From positions 45,993 through 109,992 of the forward strand of contig JAUIBL010000010.1 of the NCBI GenBank assembly GCA_030428355.1: DNA of 64,000 nt, given 5' to 3'. A program made the position numbers and the translations under genes. This stretch comes from Alphaproteobacteria bacterium. GTDB lineage: Bacteria > Pseudomonadota > Alphaproteobacteria > Rhodobacterales > Rhodobacteraceae. Below, one piece after another: positions 27,593 to 37,374 of the stretch; within the stretch, counting starts at the first letter, position 1, and each line of letters starts with the position of its first letter. The notes below the pieces were generated by a model, which did not search any database, was not told where the DNA came from, and saw nothing but the letters and a program-made list of their open reading frames with translations.

Positions 27593-28744
27593 TCAGTTTC
27601 TCGTCAAGATCGCAATGAAAAACCCGTCGCCGCCCAATTCCAACCCGAAGCGGCGCTGATCGTGACACCGCCACTCCGGATGCCGGTTCAGAAAGGCGTC
27701 GATCTGCGCCTCGTTCTCGGACGCCAGCACAGAGCATGTGGCATAGGCCAGCCAGCCATCCGCAGCGACCCGCGCGGCCACATCCTCGAGGATCTGGGCC
27801 TGCGTCCGGTGCAGCGCCGCCAGACCATCGGCGGTCAGACGCCATTTGCCTTCGGGGGCACGGCGCCATGATCCGCTTCCTGAACAGGGCACATCGCACA
27901 GGACCAGATCGTACGCCCCCTTGGGGCGGTCCACGCGGGTGATCTCGGCCCCGGCACGGGCGGCACGGGCGGGCAGATCGGACATGCGGCGGGGGTCGGC
28001 ATCGTGCGCATCGACCGGGCCGTTCAGACGCGCTGCCAAGGCCAGCGTCTTGCCGCCACCGCCCGCGCAATAGTCAAGGCATCGCATGCCAGAGACCAGC
28101 GGAAGCGCATCGACAACGGCCTGGCTTGCCGCGTCCTGCAGTTCGACCAGCCCGCTGCGGTAGGCATCGCTCTGTGCAATGCGTCGCGCGCCGTCGATCA
28201 CCTGCAGGGATGTGTCGGACAGAGGGTGTGGCACGGTCTCGATCCCGTCGGCCAAAAGCGCCTGTTGTGCGCCCGGCAGATCCGCCTTGAGCAGATTGAC
28301 CCTCAGAAACACCGAGGCCCGATGCCGCAACGCCTCAGACACCGCCTCAGCATCGTCTCGCAACTCATTGATAAATATATCACAAAGCCAATCCGGCAGA
28401 TCCAGACCTTCGGCGCCCTCGGGCGTTCTGCCCGCCCTGCGCTCTGCGTCCGTCAGCGCAGACAAGGCATAGCCGTCTGCGGTGAATACGGTCTCAGGAT
28501 CAACGCCGGTCTGCCTCAACCGCCCAAGCACCCGCGCGCGCCCGGTTTCGCCGCCGCCAAGCGCGGCCGTGCTGCGCCAGCAGCGCAGGATGTCGAAGAC
28601 ATGGTCTCGGATCGCGGCGCGATCCTTGGACCCGGCAAACCGGGATTTGCGCGCCCATGTGGTCAGCGCTTTTTCCGCCGGTTCCCCGGCGGCGAACTGA
28701 TCCAGAACGCTGGCAGCGGCGGCCCATCGCGCGGCAGGGGTCAT
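27593..28744 (-). CDS. RsmB/NOP-family RNA (cytosine-C5) methyltransferase
   Basis: Predicted 383-residue SAM-dependent methyltransferase, probably for 16S rRNA C967 or another RNA cytosine. An N-terminal NusB-like/RsmB recognition part is followed by a Rossmann fold with CLDYCAGGGGKTLAL (SAM loop). The two catalytic cysteines lie in DVPCSGSGSWRR (motif IV) and WLAYATCSVLASEN (motif VI). It is shorter than E. coli RsmB (429 residues), as is usual in this group. It lies 18 bp downstream of guaB and upstream of cckA, all on the minus strand. Confidence 0.88.
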   Translation of the reverse strand: MTPAARWAAAASVLDQFAAGEPAEKALTTWARKSRFAGSKDRAAIRDHVFDILRCWRSTAALGGGETGRARVLGRLRQTGVDPETVFTADGYALSALTDAERRAGRTPEGAEGLDLPDWLCDIFINELRDDAEAVSEALRHRASVFLRVNLLKADLPGAQQALLADGIETVPHPLSDTSLQVIDGARRIAQSDAYRSGLVELQDAASQAVVDALPLVSGMRCLDYCAGGGGKTLALAARLNGPVDAHDADPRRMSDLPARAARAGAEITRVDRPKGAYDLVLCDVPCSGSGSWRRAPEGKWRLTADGLAALHRTQAQILEDVAARVAADGWLAYATCSVLASENEAQIDAFLNRHPEWRCHDQRRFGLELGGDGFFIAILTRN

Positions 28745-28762
28745 CCCGTCAGCCCGATCCGG

Positions 28763-30238
<1,476 letters not shown>

Positions 30239-30348
30239 TTAGGCACGTCCCTATCGCATGGGTTTCGGATGGGGGAAAGCCCCAATCCGCTCTTTACGGC
30301 GGCAAAGCACTGCCGCAGTCTGACCCCGGATTAACAGGAGCATCCCCC

Positions 30349-31308
30349 ATGGCACATGGATACGAGGCAGGACGTCTGAACCTGCCCTTCACCGGCATCT
30401 GCACCTTCGGCCGAAACCCCTATGTGGCTGATTGGAGCACCATCGACGCCGATGTGGCGATCCTTGGTGCGCCCTTCGATGCGGGCACCCAATGGCGCGC
30501 CGGTGCCCGGTTCGGCCCGCGCGGCGTGCGCGAGGCCTCGACGCTCTTCAGCTTCGGCCATGCCGGGGCCTATGAGCACGAGGACGACGTGACCTATCTC
30601 GCCGACACACGCATTGTCGATCTGGGCGATGCCGACATCGTGCACACCGACACGGCGCAGAGCCACGCCAATATCCGCAAAGGGGTCGAGGCGATCCTCG
30701 CGGCGGGTGCTTTGCCGGTGGTGATCGGGGGGGATCATTCGATCAACATCCCCTGCATCGACGCCTTCGAGGGGGCAAAGCCGTTCCATATCCTGCAGAT
30801 CGACGCCCATCTCGATTTCGTCGACGAACGTCACGGCGTCCGCAATGGCCACGGCAACCCGATGCGCCGCGCGTCCGAAAAGGCGTGGGTTTCAGGTTTG
30901 ACACAGGTGGGCATCCGCAATGTCAGCTCCACCGCCCGCGAGGGCTATGAGGACGCCCGCACGCGCGGGTCGGACATCCTGTCAGTCCGGCAGGCCCGCG
31001 CCCTTGGCTCCGAAGGCGTGGCCAACCGCCTTCCCAAGAGCGTGCCCGTCTACATCACCATCGACATCGACGCCTTCTGCCCCTCCATCGCGCCGGGCAC
31101 CGGCACGCCCAGCCATGGCGGGTTCCTTTATTACGACGTGCTCGAATTGCTGCAACAGGTGGCCAACACGCACGAGATCGTGGGGATCGACCTTGTCGAG
31201 GTGGCCCCGGACTACGACCCCACGGGGTCGACCTCTATCCTTGCCGCGCAAGTGCTGATGAACCTCGTGGGCTTTGTGTTTCACGCCCGTGCGCAGCGCG
31301 GCGGATAA
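30349..31308 (+). CDS. speB: Agmatinase / ureohydrolase family protein
   Basis: Predicted 319-residue manganese enzyme of the arginase superfamily. The dinuclear Mn ligands are in GGDHS (127-131), DAHLD (152-156) and DIDAFCPS (239-246). Agmatinase would yield putrescine and urea from agmatine; guanidinobutyrate or guanidinopropionate hydrolases look very alike, so the substrate is not certain. ACAGGAGCATCCCCC precedes ATG. It stands alone, divergent from guaB. Confidence 0.85.
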   Translation: MAHGYEAGRLNLPFTGICTFGRNPYVADWSTIDADVAILGAPFDAGTQWRAGARFGPRGVREASTLFSFGHAGAYEHEDDVTYLADTRIVDLGDADIVHTDTAQSHANIRKGVEAILAAGALPVVIGGDHSINIPCIDAFEGAKPFHILQIDAHLDFVDERHGVRNGHGNPMRRASEKAWVSGLTQVGIRNVSSTAREGYEDARTRGSDILSVRQARALGSEGVANRLPKSVPVYITIDIDAFCPSIAPGTGTPSHGGFLYYDVLELLQQVANTHEIVGIDLVEVAPDYDPTGSTSILAAQVLMNLVGFVFHARAQRGG

Positions 31309-31407
31309 GCGCAGACGACAGGATTTCGCCGACCCGACACAGCCCTGTTGCATGTCCGTGCCCGACTGCGTTCACTTGACCGAAACACCAAACCGACAGG
31401 CATCCTG

Positions 31408-32559
31408 ATGACCAAACCGCTTGAAGGCCTCACTGTCCTTGACCTGACCCATGTTCTGGCCGGGCCTTATTGTTCGATGACGCTCTGTGATCTGGGCGCG
31501 CATGTGATCAAGGTGGAACGCCCGGTGATCGGCGACGACACCCGGGCCTTTCCGCCCTTCACCAAGGGAAAATCCGCCTATTTCGCCGCCATCAACCACG
31601 GCAAGAAATCCATCGCGCTCGACCTCAAGGCCGATGCGGATCGGGCGATCTTCGACCGTCTGCTGGCGCGGGCCGATGTGATTCTGGAAAACTACCGCCC
31701 CGGGGTGATGGAGCGTATGGGCTATGGCTGGGACGATCTGCATGCGCAGTATCCGCGCCTGATCTACGGGGCGGTGTCGGGCTTTGGCCACACCGGCCCC
31801 GAGGCCAAACGTCCCGCCTACGACATGGTGGTGCAGGCGCGCGGCGGGGTGATGTCGATCACCGGAGAGAAAGGCCGCGAACCGGTGCGCGTGGGCGCTT
31901 CGGTCGGGGATATTGTCGCGGGCATGTTCCTCTGCCAAGGCGTCCTGGCCGCGCTCGTTGACCGCGAACGCACGGGTCTTGGGCGCAAGGTGGATGTGGC
32001 GATGCTGGATTCGCAACTGGCGATCCTCGAACATGCGATTGCCATCACCTCGGTCACCGGCACACCGCCCGGGCCGACCGGGGCGCGGCATCCCTCGATT
32101 GCCCCGTTCGAGACCTTCCACGCCTCGGACGGGCTGTTCGTGATCGCCGCCGGAAACGACGTGCTCTTCGAAAAGCTCTGCGTCGCGCTGAACCTGCCGC
32201 TGGCCGATGACGCGCGCTTTGCCACCAATCCGGCGCGGGTCGAGAACGCCCGTTTGCTCAAGCGGCTGATCTAGGCGGTGACCATCGACAAGACCCGCGC
32301 GCACTGGATCGCGAAACTGGGCGCGGCGGGCATCCCCAGCGGTCCGATTCAGGACGTGGCGCAGGCGATGCGCGACCCGCAGATCCTCGCGCGGAACATG
32401 GTGGTGGACGTGCTCGACCGCAACGGCCGACCGGCATACAAGGCGGCGGGCAATCCGATCAAGATGACCGGGTTGGGCGACCCCACCGTCCGTCCCGCCG
32501 CCCCCGATCTGGACGGTGACCGGGGTGAGATCCTGCGTTGGCTGGAGGGCAAAGGCTAA
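31408..32559 (+). pseudogene. CaiB/BaiF (class III) CoA-transferase gene interrupted by an in-frame amber codon
   Basis: The gene runs in one frame from ATG 31408 to TAA 32557-32559 (383 codons) but has TAG at 32272-32274. The part before it (288 residues) begins KPLEGLTVLDLTHVLAGPY and contains the catalytic Asp region AYDMVVQARGG. The part after it continues AVTIDKTRAHWIAKLG and ends normally with ILRWLEGKG. Homologues usually have Glu or a similar residue here, so GAG to TAG by one base change would explain it. A GTG at 32278 could restart translation of the 93-residue tail, but the fold needs both parts. It is likely inactive, unless the codon is suppressed or is a base-call error. Confidence 0.85.
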
Positions 32560-32625
32560 GCCCGTTCAAACGGGCTTGCCCCCGCGATTTCCAAATCGCG
32601 CGGGCAAGCGGTTTCGAAACCGCTT
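32559..32625. repeat. Array of three palindromes behind the CoA-transferase gene
   Basis: Directly at the stop codon follow AGCCCGTT-CA-AACGGGCT (32559-32576), CGCGATTT-CC-AAATCGCG (32583-32600, extended by outer TTGCCC/GGGCAA) and a perfect 20-bp palindrome AAGCGGTTTCGAAACCGCTT (32606-32625). The layout parallels the elements behind mfd and uup. There is no T run. Confidence 0.7.
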
Positions 32626-32717
32626 CGCCCGCGACATATCTGCGGCAATTGCCCCCTTTGGCCTGACACCCCGGCCATGGGATAGCTTGCCCGATCAGAA
32701 CCGACCGGGGCACATAC

Positions 32718-33308
32718 ATGACAAAACGGATCTTCATCCTCAACGGGCACCCGGGCCCCGCATCGATCACCCGGCAGGCAATGGACCGTTACGCGGCCGC
32801 AGCCCGTGCCGCCGGTCACGAGGTGCGCCTGTCGCACCTGCATGACCTGAGCTTCGATCCGGATCGCGGCAAGGCCGGATATGCCAATGCAAAACCCCTT
32901 GAACCGGTTCTGGAAGAGGCTCTGGGCAATCTCGAATGGTGCAGCCATTTCGTACTGGCCTTCCCGCTCTGGTGGGGTGGCTTTCCCGCCAAGCTCAAGG
33001 GCTGGATCGACCGCGTGTTCACCATCGGGCGCACCTTCACGACCGAGGAAACCACCCCCATCGGCCTGCCCAAGCCGCTTCTGACAGGGCGGACGGCGCG
33101 GGTTCTGATCACCTCGGACACGCCGCGCAGCTTTCTGTGGCTGGCCTATCGCGATGCGATCCGGCACCAGATCAAGGGCCAGATCCTTGGCTTTGTCGGC
33201 TTCAAACCCGTGAAGTTCACCTTCTTCGCCTCCGCCTCGGATCCGAAACCCGGATCGGTGGACAAACTGTTGGCCCAGATGGACCACTTGGGCCGCGACG
33301 GCGTGTGA
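32718..33308 (+). CDS. NAD(P)H-dependent oxidoreductase, flavodoxin-like fold (quinone reductase family)
   Basis: Predicted 196-residue cytosolic FMN/FAD enzyme of the NQO1/MdaB family. IFILNGHPGPAS at the N-terminus binds the flavin phosphate, FAFPLWWGGFPAKLKGWIDR-type sequence (here VLAFPLWWGGFPAKLKGW) at about 78-95 is the family hallmark. It probably performs two-electron reduction of quinones or similar acceptors. It lies about 90 bp past the palindrome array and is not clearly linked to neighbours. Confidence 0.9.
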   Translation: MTKRIFILNGHPGPASITRQAMDRYAAAARAAGHEVRLSHLHDLSFDPDRGKAGYANAKPLEPVLEEALGNLEWCSHFVLAFPLWWGGFPAKLKGWIDRVFTIGRTFTTEETTPIGLPKPLLTGRTARVLITSDTPRSFLWLAYRDAIRHQIKGQILGFVGFKPVKFTFFASASDPKPGSVDKLLAQMDHLGRDGV

Positions 33309-33620
33309 TCCGGACCGCAGCGCACGCCGCGTTTTGACCTCGTTAACCAATCCCGGTCCATATGCTGTCCCACGATGCGCATCGAGCGGGAAGGGTCACT
33401 CCCATGCCGCGACACCAGAGCTGACATTTCTCTCAGATGCCCCAAACCGGGGACGACCATGAGAGACCGGTCCAGAAGGCCCCTTTTCGGGGGTACAGGT
33501 CCCGAAACGCAGGTTTCGGCAGCACGAGAGAACGGTCAGGCCCACGGGGCGGCGCCGCTTCCATCATAAATCCGGTTTCGACACCCTGCCCGGCCTGCCG
33601 CGGCGGGGTCGTCGTGTGCG
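33309..33620. other. 312-bp intergenic region without a convincing gene
   Basis: It lies between the convergent quinone-reductase and DM13 genes. A 36-codon frame (ATG 33459 to TAA 33569, starting MRDRSRRPLFGG) has a GGGGA before it but no recognised relatives and no supporting features. No terminator with a T run was seen. Confidence 0.4.
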
Positions 33621-34088
33621 CTACTTGTACTGCCCGGCGGTGATGAATTCGCCGAACGCCTCACACCAGACCACGACCGTGGTGTACGCGCCCACATCCA
33701 CACCCTCGGGCACGGCAAGCAAAAAGCCCGAGAAGGATTTGACGTCCCCGATCAGCACCGCCTCGGACTTGATCGGCTCGAACGCGTCTTCGTGATCGAC
33801 GAAGTCCTTGGTCAGGTAAAGCTTGTAATCCGGCCCCGGCGCCAGCTTGCCCTCATGCACGATCTCCTCGGGTGTGACGCTGATCATGCCCTTGCCCCAA
33901 TGCAGGAAATCGCTGCCGCGCAGATCGCGCGTCAATTCAACCGAATAGAGCGCGCGCGACGCCTTTTCCTCGAGCATACCCGCATCGGGCGCGGGGGCTG
34001 CCGTCAGGATGGGCAGGATATAGATCCCCAAAGCAAGCCCTGCGACAAAGGCCACGCCATGGGTGATGAGACGGAACAGATTACGCAT
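33621..34088 (-). CDS. DM13 domain protein, membrane-anchored
   Basis: Predicted 155-residue protein with an uncleaved or cleavable N-terminal hydrophobic segment (residues 8-32) and a DM13 domain outside the cytoplasm at about 50-155. The domain's hallmarks are DFLHWGKGMISV, the PDYKLYLT strand and the near-terminal VVVWCEAFGEFITAGQYK with its conserved cysteine. DM13 domains are proposed to act in redox or electron transfer through that cysteine. AAGGAGTGTGTC precedes the ATG. Confidence 0.85.
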   Translation of the reverse strand: MRNLFRLITHGVAFVAGLALGIYILPILTAAPAPDAGMLEEKASRALYSVELTRDLRGSDFLHWGKGMISVTPEEIVHEGKLAPGPDYKLYLTKDFVDHEDAFEPIKSEAVLIGDVKSFSGFLLAVPEGVDVGAYTTVVVWCEAFGEFITAGQYK

Positions 34089-34247
34089 GACACACTCCTT
34101 TGACGCGTGCCGCAGTGTGACACTCCGGGCGCGCAGCGGTCAACGCCGCATCCCATGCCGCTCTGCATAAAGATTATGACGCAAATCACCTTTTTCCCGA
34201 CGCGCGGAACGCTATGGTCCGCCTCAACCAAGACCAGAGAGAATCCC

Positions 34248-36296
34248 ATGTCCCAACAAGACCCGCTCGTCGTCTTCACCCCTTCCGGCAAACGCGGCCG
34301 GTTTCCGGTCGGCACGCCGGTTCTGACCGCCGCACGGCAATTGGGTGTCGATCTCGACTCTGTCTGCGGTGGGCGCGGCATCTGTTCGAAATGCCAGATC
34401 ACGCCCGGCTATGGCGAATTCTCGAAACATGGCGTCACCGCCAAGGACGGCGCTTTGTCCGACTGGAACGCGGTCGAGGCGCGGTATGACGAAAAGCGCG
34501 GGCTGAAGCCGGGGCGTCGTCTGGGTTGTCAGGCCAAGGTGCAGGGCGACATCGTGATCGACGTTCCGCCGGAATCCCAGGTCCACCGTCAGGTCGTCCG
34601 CAAGGCTGCCAGCGCGCGGGTGATCGAGATGGACCCGGCCACCCGGCTTTACTACATCGAAGTCGACGAGCCCGACATGCACACCCCCACCGGCGATCTG
34701 GAACGCGTGGCCCGTGCGCTCAAAGACCAGTGGGAGATCGACGACGTCACCTGCGCCTTCCCGGTGCTGACCCGCCTGCAACCCATCCTGCGCAAGGGCC
34801 AATGGGCGATCACCGTGGCACTCCACAAGACCACAGCCACCGCCACGCCGCAGATCATCGCCGCATGGCCCGGCCTGCACGAAAAGGGCCTCTACGGCCT
34901 CGCCATCGACCTTGGCTCCACCACGGTCGCGGCGCATCTCACCAATCTTGACACCGGCGAAGTGGTGGCCAGCTCGGGCATCATGAACCCGCAGATCCGC
35001 TTTGGCGAAGACCTGATGAGCCGCGTCTCCTACGCCATGATGAACCCCGGCGGCGACATGGAGATGACCCGCGCGGTGCGCGAGGCGATCAACACGCTGG
35101 CCGAGGAAATCGCCAAGGAAGCGCAGATCGACTCCTCCCTCATTCTGGAAACGGTGTTCGTCTGCAACCCGGTGATGCACCACCTGCTCCTCGGGATCGA
35201 CCCCGTCGAACTGGGTCAGGCGCCCTTTGCGCTCGCCACGTCGAACCACCTGAACCTGACCGCCCGCGATCTGGACCTGACCGCCCTGCCCGCCAGCGCG
35301 CCGATCTACCTGCTGCCCTGCATCGCGGGCCATGTGGGGGCCGATGCCGCCGCTGTCGCCCTGTCCGAGGAGCCGGGCAAATCCGACGACCTCGTGCTGA
35401 TCGTCGATGTGGGCACCAATGCCGAGATCCTCTTGGGCAACACCAGCCGCGTGCTGGCCTGTTCCTCGCCCACCGGTCCGGCGTTTGAGGGTGCGCAGAT
35501 CTCCTCCGGCCAGCGCGCAGCGCCCGGGGCGATCGAGGCGATCCGCATCGACCCCGTCACCAAGGAACCGCGCTTCCGCGTGATCGGCTGTGACAAGTGG
35601 TCGGACGAGGACGGCTTCTGGATTGATACCGCCGCCACCGGCATCACCGGCATCTGCGGCTCGGGCATCATTGAGGCGGTGGCCGAGCTGCGCATCGCGG
35701 GGCTGCTGGACCCCTCGGGCCTGATCGGATCGGCGGCGCAGACCGGGACCGACCGCTGCTTTGCCGAAGGCCGCACCAACGCCTACCTGATCCACGACGC
35801 CACCGCCGAGGGCGGCCCACGCATCACCGTCACCCAGGGCGACATCCGCGCCATCCAGCTTGCGAAATCCGCGCTCTACGCGGGCGCGCGGCTGCTCATG
35901 GACGAGATGGGCGTAGACGTCGTGGACCGCGTGGTGCTGGCAGGCGCCTTTGGTGCCCATATCAGCGCCAAACACGCGATGGTGCTGGGGATGATCCCGG
36001 ACGTGCCTTTGGACAAGGTCTCAAGTGCGGGCAACGCCGCAGGCACCGGGGCGCGCATCGCGCTCTGTAATCTGGCAGCTCGGGCCGAGATCGAACGCAC
36101 CGTGCGCCAGATCACCAAGGTCGAAACCGCCATCGAGCCGCGCTTTCAGGAACATTTCGTCGCCGCCAACGCCATCCCCCACGCCACCGACCCGTTCCCG
36201 GAACTGGGCAAGGTGGTTGAGTTGCCCGTCGTCGGCTTCAACACGCAGGGGGATGGGAGTGACGGCGGTCGGGTGCGGCGTCGGAAGCGGGGGTGA
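34248..36296 (+). CDS. RACo-type corrinoid activation protein (2Fe-2S ferredoxin plus ASKHA ATPase domain)
   Basis: Predicted 682-residue cytosolic protein that would use ATP and an electron from its Fe-S cluster to reduce inactive Co(II) corrinoid back to Co(I). The N-terminal ferredoxin has the ligands in SVCGGRGICSKCQ and RRLGCQAKV. A linker and middle domain follow, then the ASKHA part with GLAIDLGSTTVAAHL (phosphate 1 loop), LIVDVGTNAEILLGN and GAFGAHIS. The Arg-rich tail is short. Known partners are MttB-type methyltransferase systems, and one such methyltransferase is encoded at 15.3 kb. The ATG at 34248 has GAGAGAATCCC ahead of it. Confidence 0.9.
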   Translation: MSQQDPLVVFTPSGKRGRFPVGTPVLTAARQLGVDLDSVCGGRGICSKCQITPGYGEFSKHGVTAKDGALSDWNAVEARYDEKRGLKPGRRLGCQAKVQGDIVIDVPPESQVHRQVVRKAASARVIEMDPATRLYYIEVDEPDMHTPTGDLERVARALKDQWEIDDVTCAFPVLTRLQPILRKGQWAITVALHKTTATATPQIIAAWPGLHEKGLYGLAIDLGSTTVAAHLTNLDTGEVVASSGIMNPQIRFGEDLMSRVSYAMMNPGGDMEMTRAVREAINTLAEEIAKEAQIDSSLILETVFVCNPVMHHLLLGIDPVELGQAPFALATSNHLNLTARDLDLTALPASAPIYLLPCIAGHVGADAAAVALSEEPGKSDDLVLIVDVGTNAEILLGNTSRVLACSSPTGPAFEGAQISSGQRAAPGAIEAIRIDPVTKEPRFRVIGCDKWSDEDGFWIDTAATGITGICGSGIIEAVAELRIAGLLDPSGLIGSAAQTGTDRCFAEGRTNAYLIHDATAEGGPRITVTQGDIRAIQLAKSALYAGARLLMDEMGVDVVDRVVLAGAFGAHISAKHAMVLGMIPDVPLDKVSSAGNAAGTGARIALCNLAARAEIERTVRQITKVETAIEPRFQEHFVAANAIPHATDPFPELGKVVELPVVGFNTQGDGSDGGRVRRRKRG

Positions 36297-36369
36297 GCGG
36301 ACGGAATACCAGCAAAGAAGCCTCAAAAATGATGTACGTGATGCCAATAAGCACAGCAAAAACTTGAGA

Positions 36370-37011
36370 TCATAACCATTGGTTTGATGATCCCGCCGGC
36401 TTGTAGCCAGAATCATACTTTGCGCGTGCTCTTTTCGCTTCCTCCGCCGTCATTCCGGGCGGAAAAAACAAAAAGCCCCCGTGAAACGAGCGGAAGTTGA
36501 TGCCAAGTCCAAGCATTGCCTCAACTTTTTCAGATTGTAATGAAAAGAGATCTCGACGCCACTTTGAAAACCAAAGCACCTCGACTCCCAACGAAACGAC
36601 TCCTAGGTCTGCGCCAACCGACTTTCCCCCGATTAAGCACCCTTGAAGGTCTGAAAAGGAAAAAGGACTATGAACGGTGATAGCCTCAGGTGACGAAGCT
36701 TTGAGAGGGTTGCCGTTCGCGTCAGTTACAATTTTAGCCCCTTTTCCAAATGAGTCTAATTTGTCGAGCGCTCCACCGGCTTTGAACTTGGCACCGAGCC
36801 GCGCACCGACCCCTGCTGAAATCATGACAAAAGGACGTTTCTCGTTCAGCTCAAGATTGTGAAACCATAAGACTTTTGTTCCGCCAAAACCAATCGTACC
36901 GATTTCGAATGATCCTCCGGCAGATACTGCCCACTTCTTCGTTTGTTTAGAAGATCTACGCTCCCACTCGTCAGGTTTTCCTCTCTGTTCCCAAGCGTCT
37001 TTATCAGCCAT
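36370..37011 (-). CDS. Orphan protein of unknown family in AT-rich DNA
   Basis: Predicted 213-residue protein with no recognised domain. The start has an excellent site (AAGGAG, then TTTTTT, then ATG), so it is likely expressed. Codon use and base composition are plainly more AT-rich than in all neighbours, suggesting acquisition from elsewhere. The sequence is Gly- and hydrophobic-rich and repeats a pattern: GGSFEIGTIGFGGTKVLWF (32-50) and GGKSVGADLGVVSLGVEVLWF (128-148; shown with spacing alike, VLWF at 47-50 and 145-148). It lacks a signal peptide. The charged, helical ends flank a probable beta-rich core. It lies between RACo and tRNA-Gly. Confidence 0.7.
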   Translation of the reverse strand: MADKDAWEQRGKPDEWERRSSKQTKKWAVSAGGSFEIGTIGFGGTKVLWFHNLELNEKRPFVMISAGVGARLGAKFKAGGALDKLDSFGKGAKIVTDANGNPLKASSPEAITVHSPFSFSDLQGCLIGGKSVGADLGVVSLGVEVLWFSKWRRDLFSLQSEKVEAMLGLGINFRSFHGGFLFFPPGMTAEEAKRARAKYDSGYKPAGSSNQWL

Positions 37012-37196
37012 AAAAAACTCCTTTTCTGAAAAATGTTCAAAAATGGTGCAGAGTCAGAGTAAAATTGTCAACGATTTTGACTTCCATGATTCAGAATTGA
37101 TTTTCCCAAAAAGCTGCGCACCAATACTCGCGCCCAACCTCAAACAGATGCCACAGAAAGCGCCATCCGAACCACAGCCAACCACCACACCCCCTC

Positions 37197-37225
37197 TTGA
37201 CGCCTCGCGCACCCGGGCGTATCTC
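37197..37225 (+). promoter_or_regulatory. Promoter of tRNA-Gly(CCC)
   Basis: TTGACG (37197-37202) and TATCTC (37220-37225) are spaced by 17 bp, placing a start about seven bases before the tRNA. Confidence 0.65.
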
Positions 37226-37238
37226 AACCGTCCAGAGC

Positions 37239-37312
37239 GCGGGTATGGTGAAAAGGTATCACGCGAGCTTCCCAAGCTTACGTTGCGGGTTCGATTCCCG
37301 CTACCCGCTCCA
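37239..37312 (+). tRNA. tRNA-Gly (anticodon CCC)
   Basis: A 74-nt cloverleaf with acceptor GCGGGTA/TACCCGC, D-arm GTG...CAC, anticodon loop TTCCCAA, T-arm GCGGG-TTCGATT-CCCGC, discriminator T and encoded CCA. The top pair of the anticodon stem (positions 27-43) is C-A rather than a Watson-Crick pair, and 28-42 is G-T. Confidence 0.95.
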
Positions 37313-37374
37313 GCCCCCCAGCACCCGCTCTTTGCGTCCGGCCTGTTCCGTGGCATCCTGCTGCCATTGACGAC

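Noticed and set aside
32272..32274. Pyrrolysine or other recoding at the amber codon
   Set aside because: CoA-transferases do not use pyrrolysine and the MttB relative in the window lacks an amber codon; a nonsense mutation is simpler.
33459..33569. Possible 36-codon gene in the gap between the quinone reductase and DM13 genes
   Set aside because: It has a GGGGA before the ATG but composition and sequence give no support, and no relatives were recognised.
36370..37312. Integrated genomic island at tRNA-Gly
   Set aside because: The foreign-looking gene is on the 5' side of the tRNA, and no integrase or repeat of the tRNA 3' end was found.
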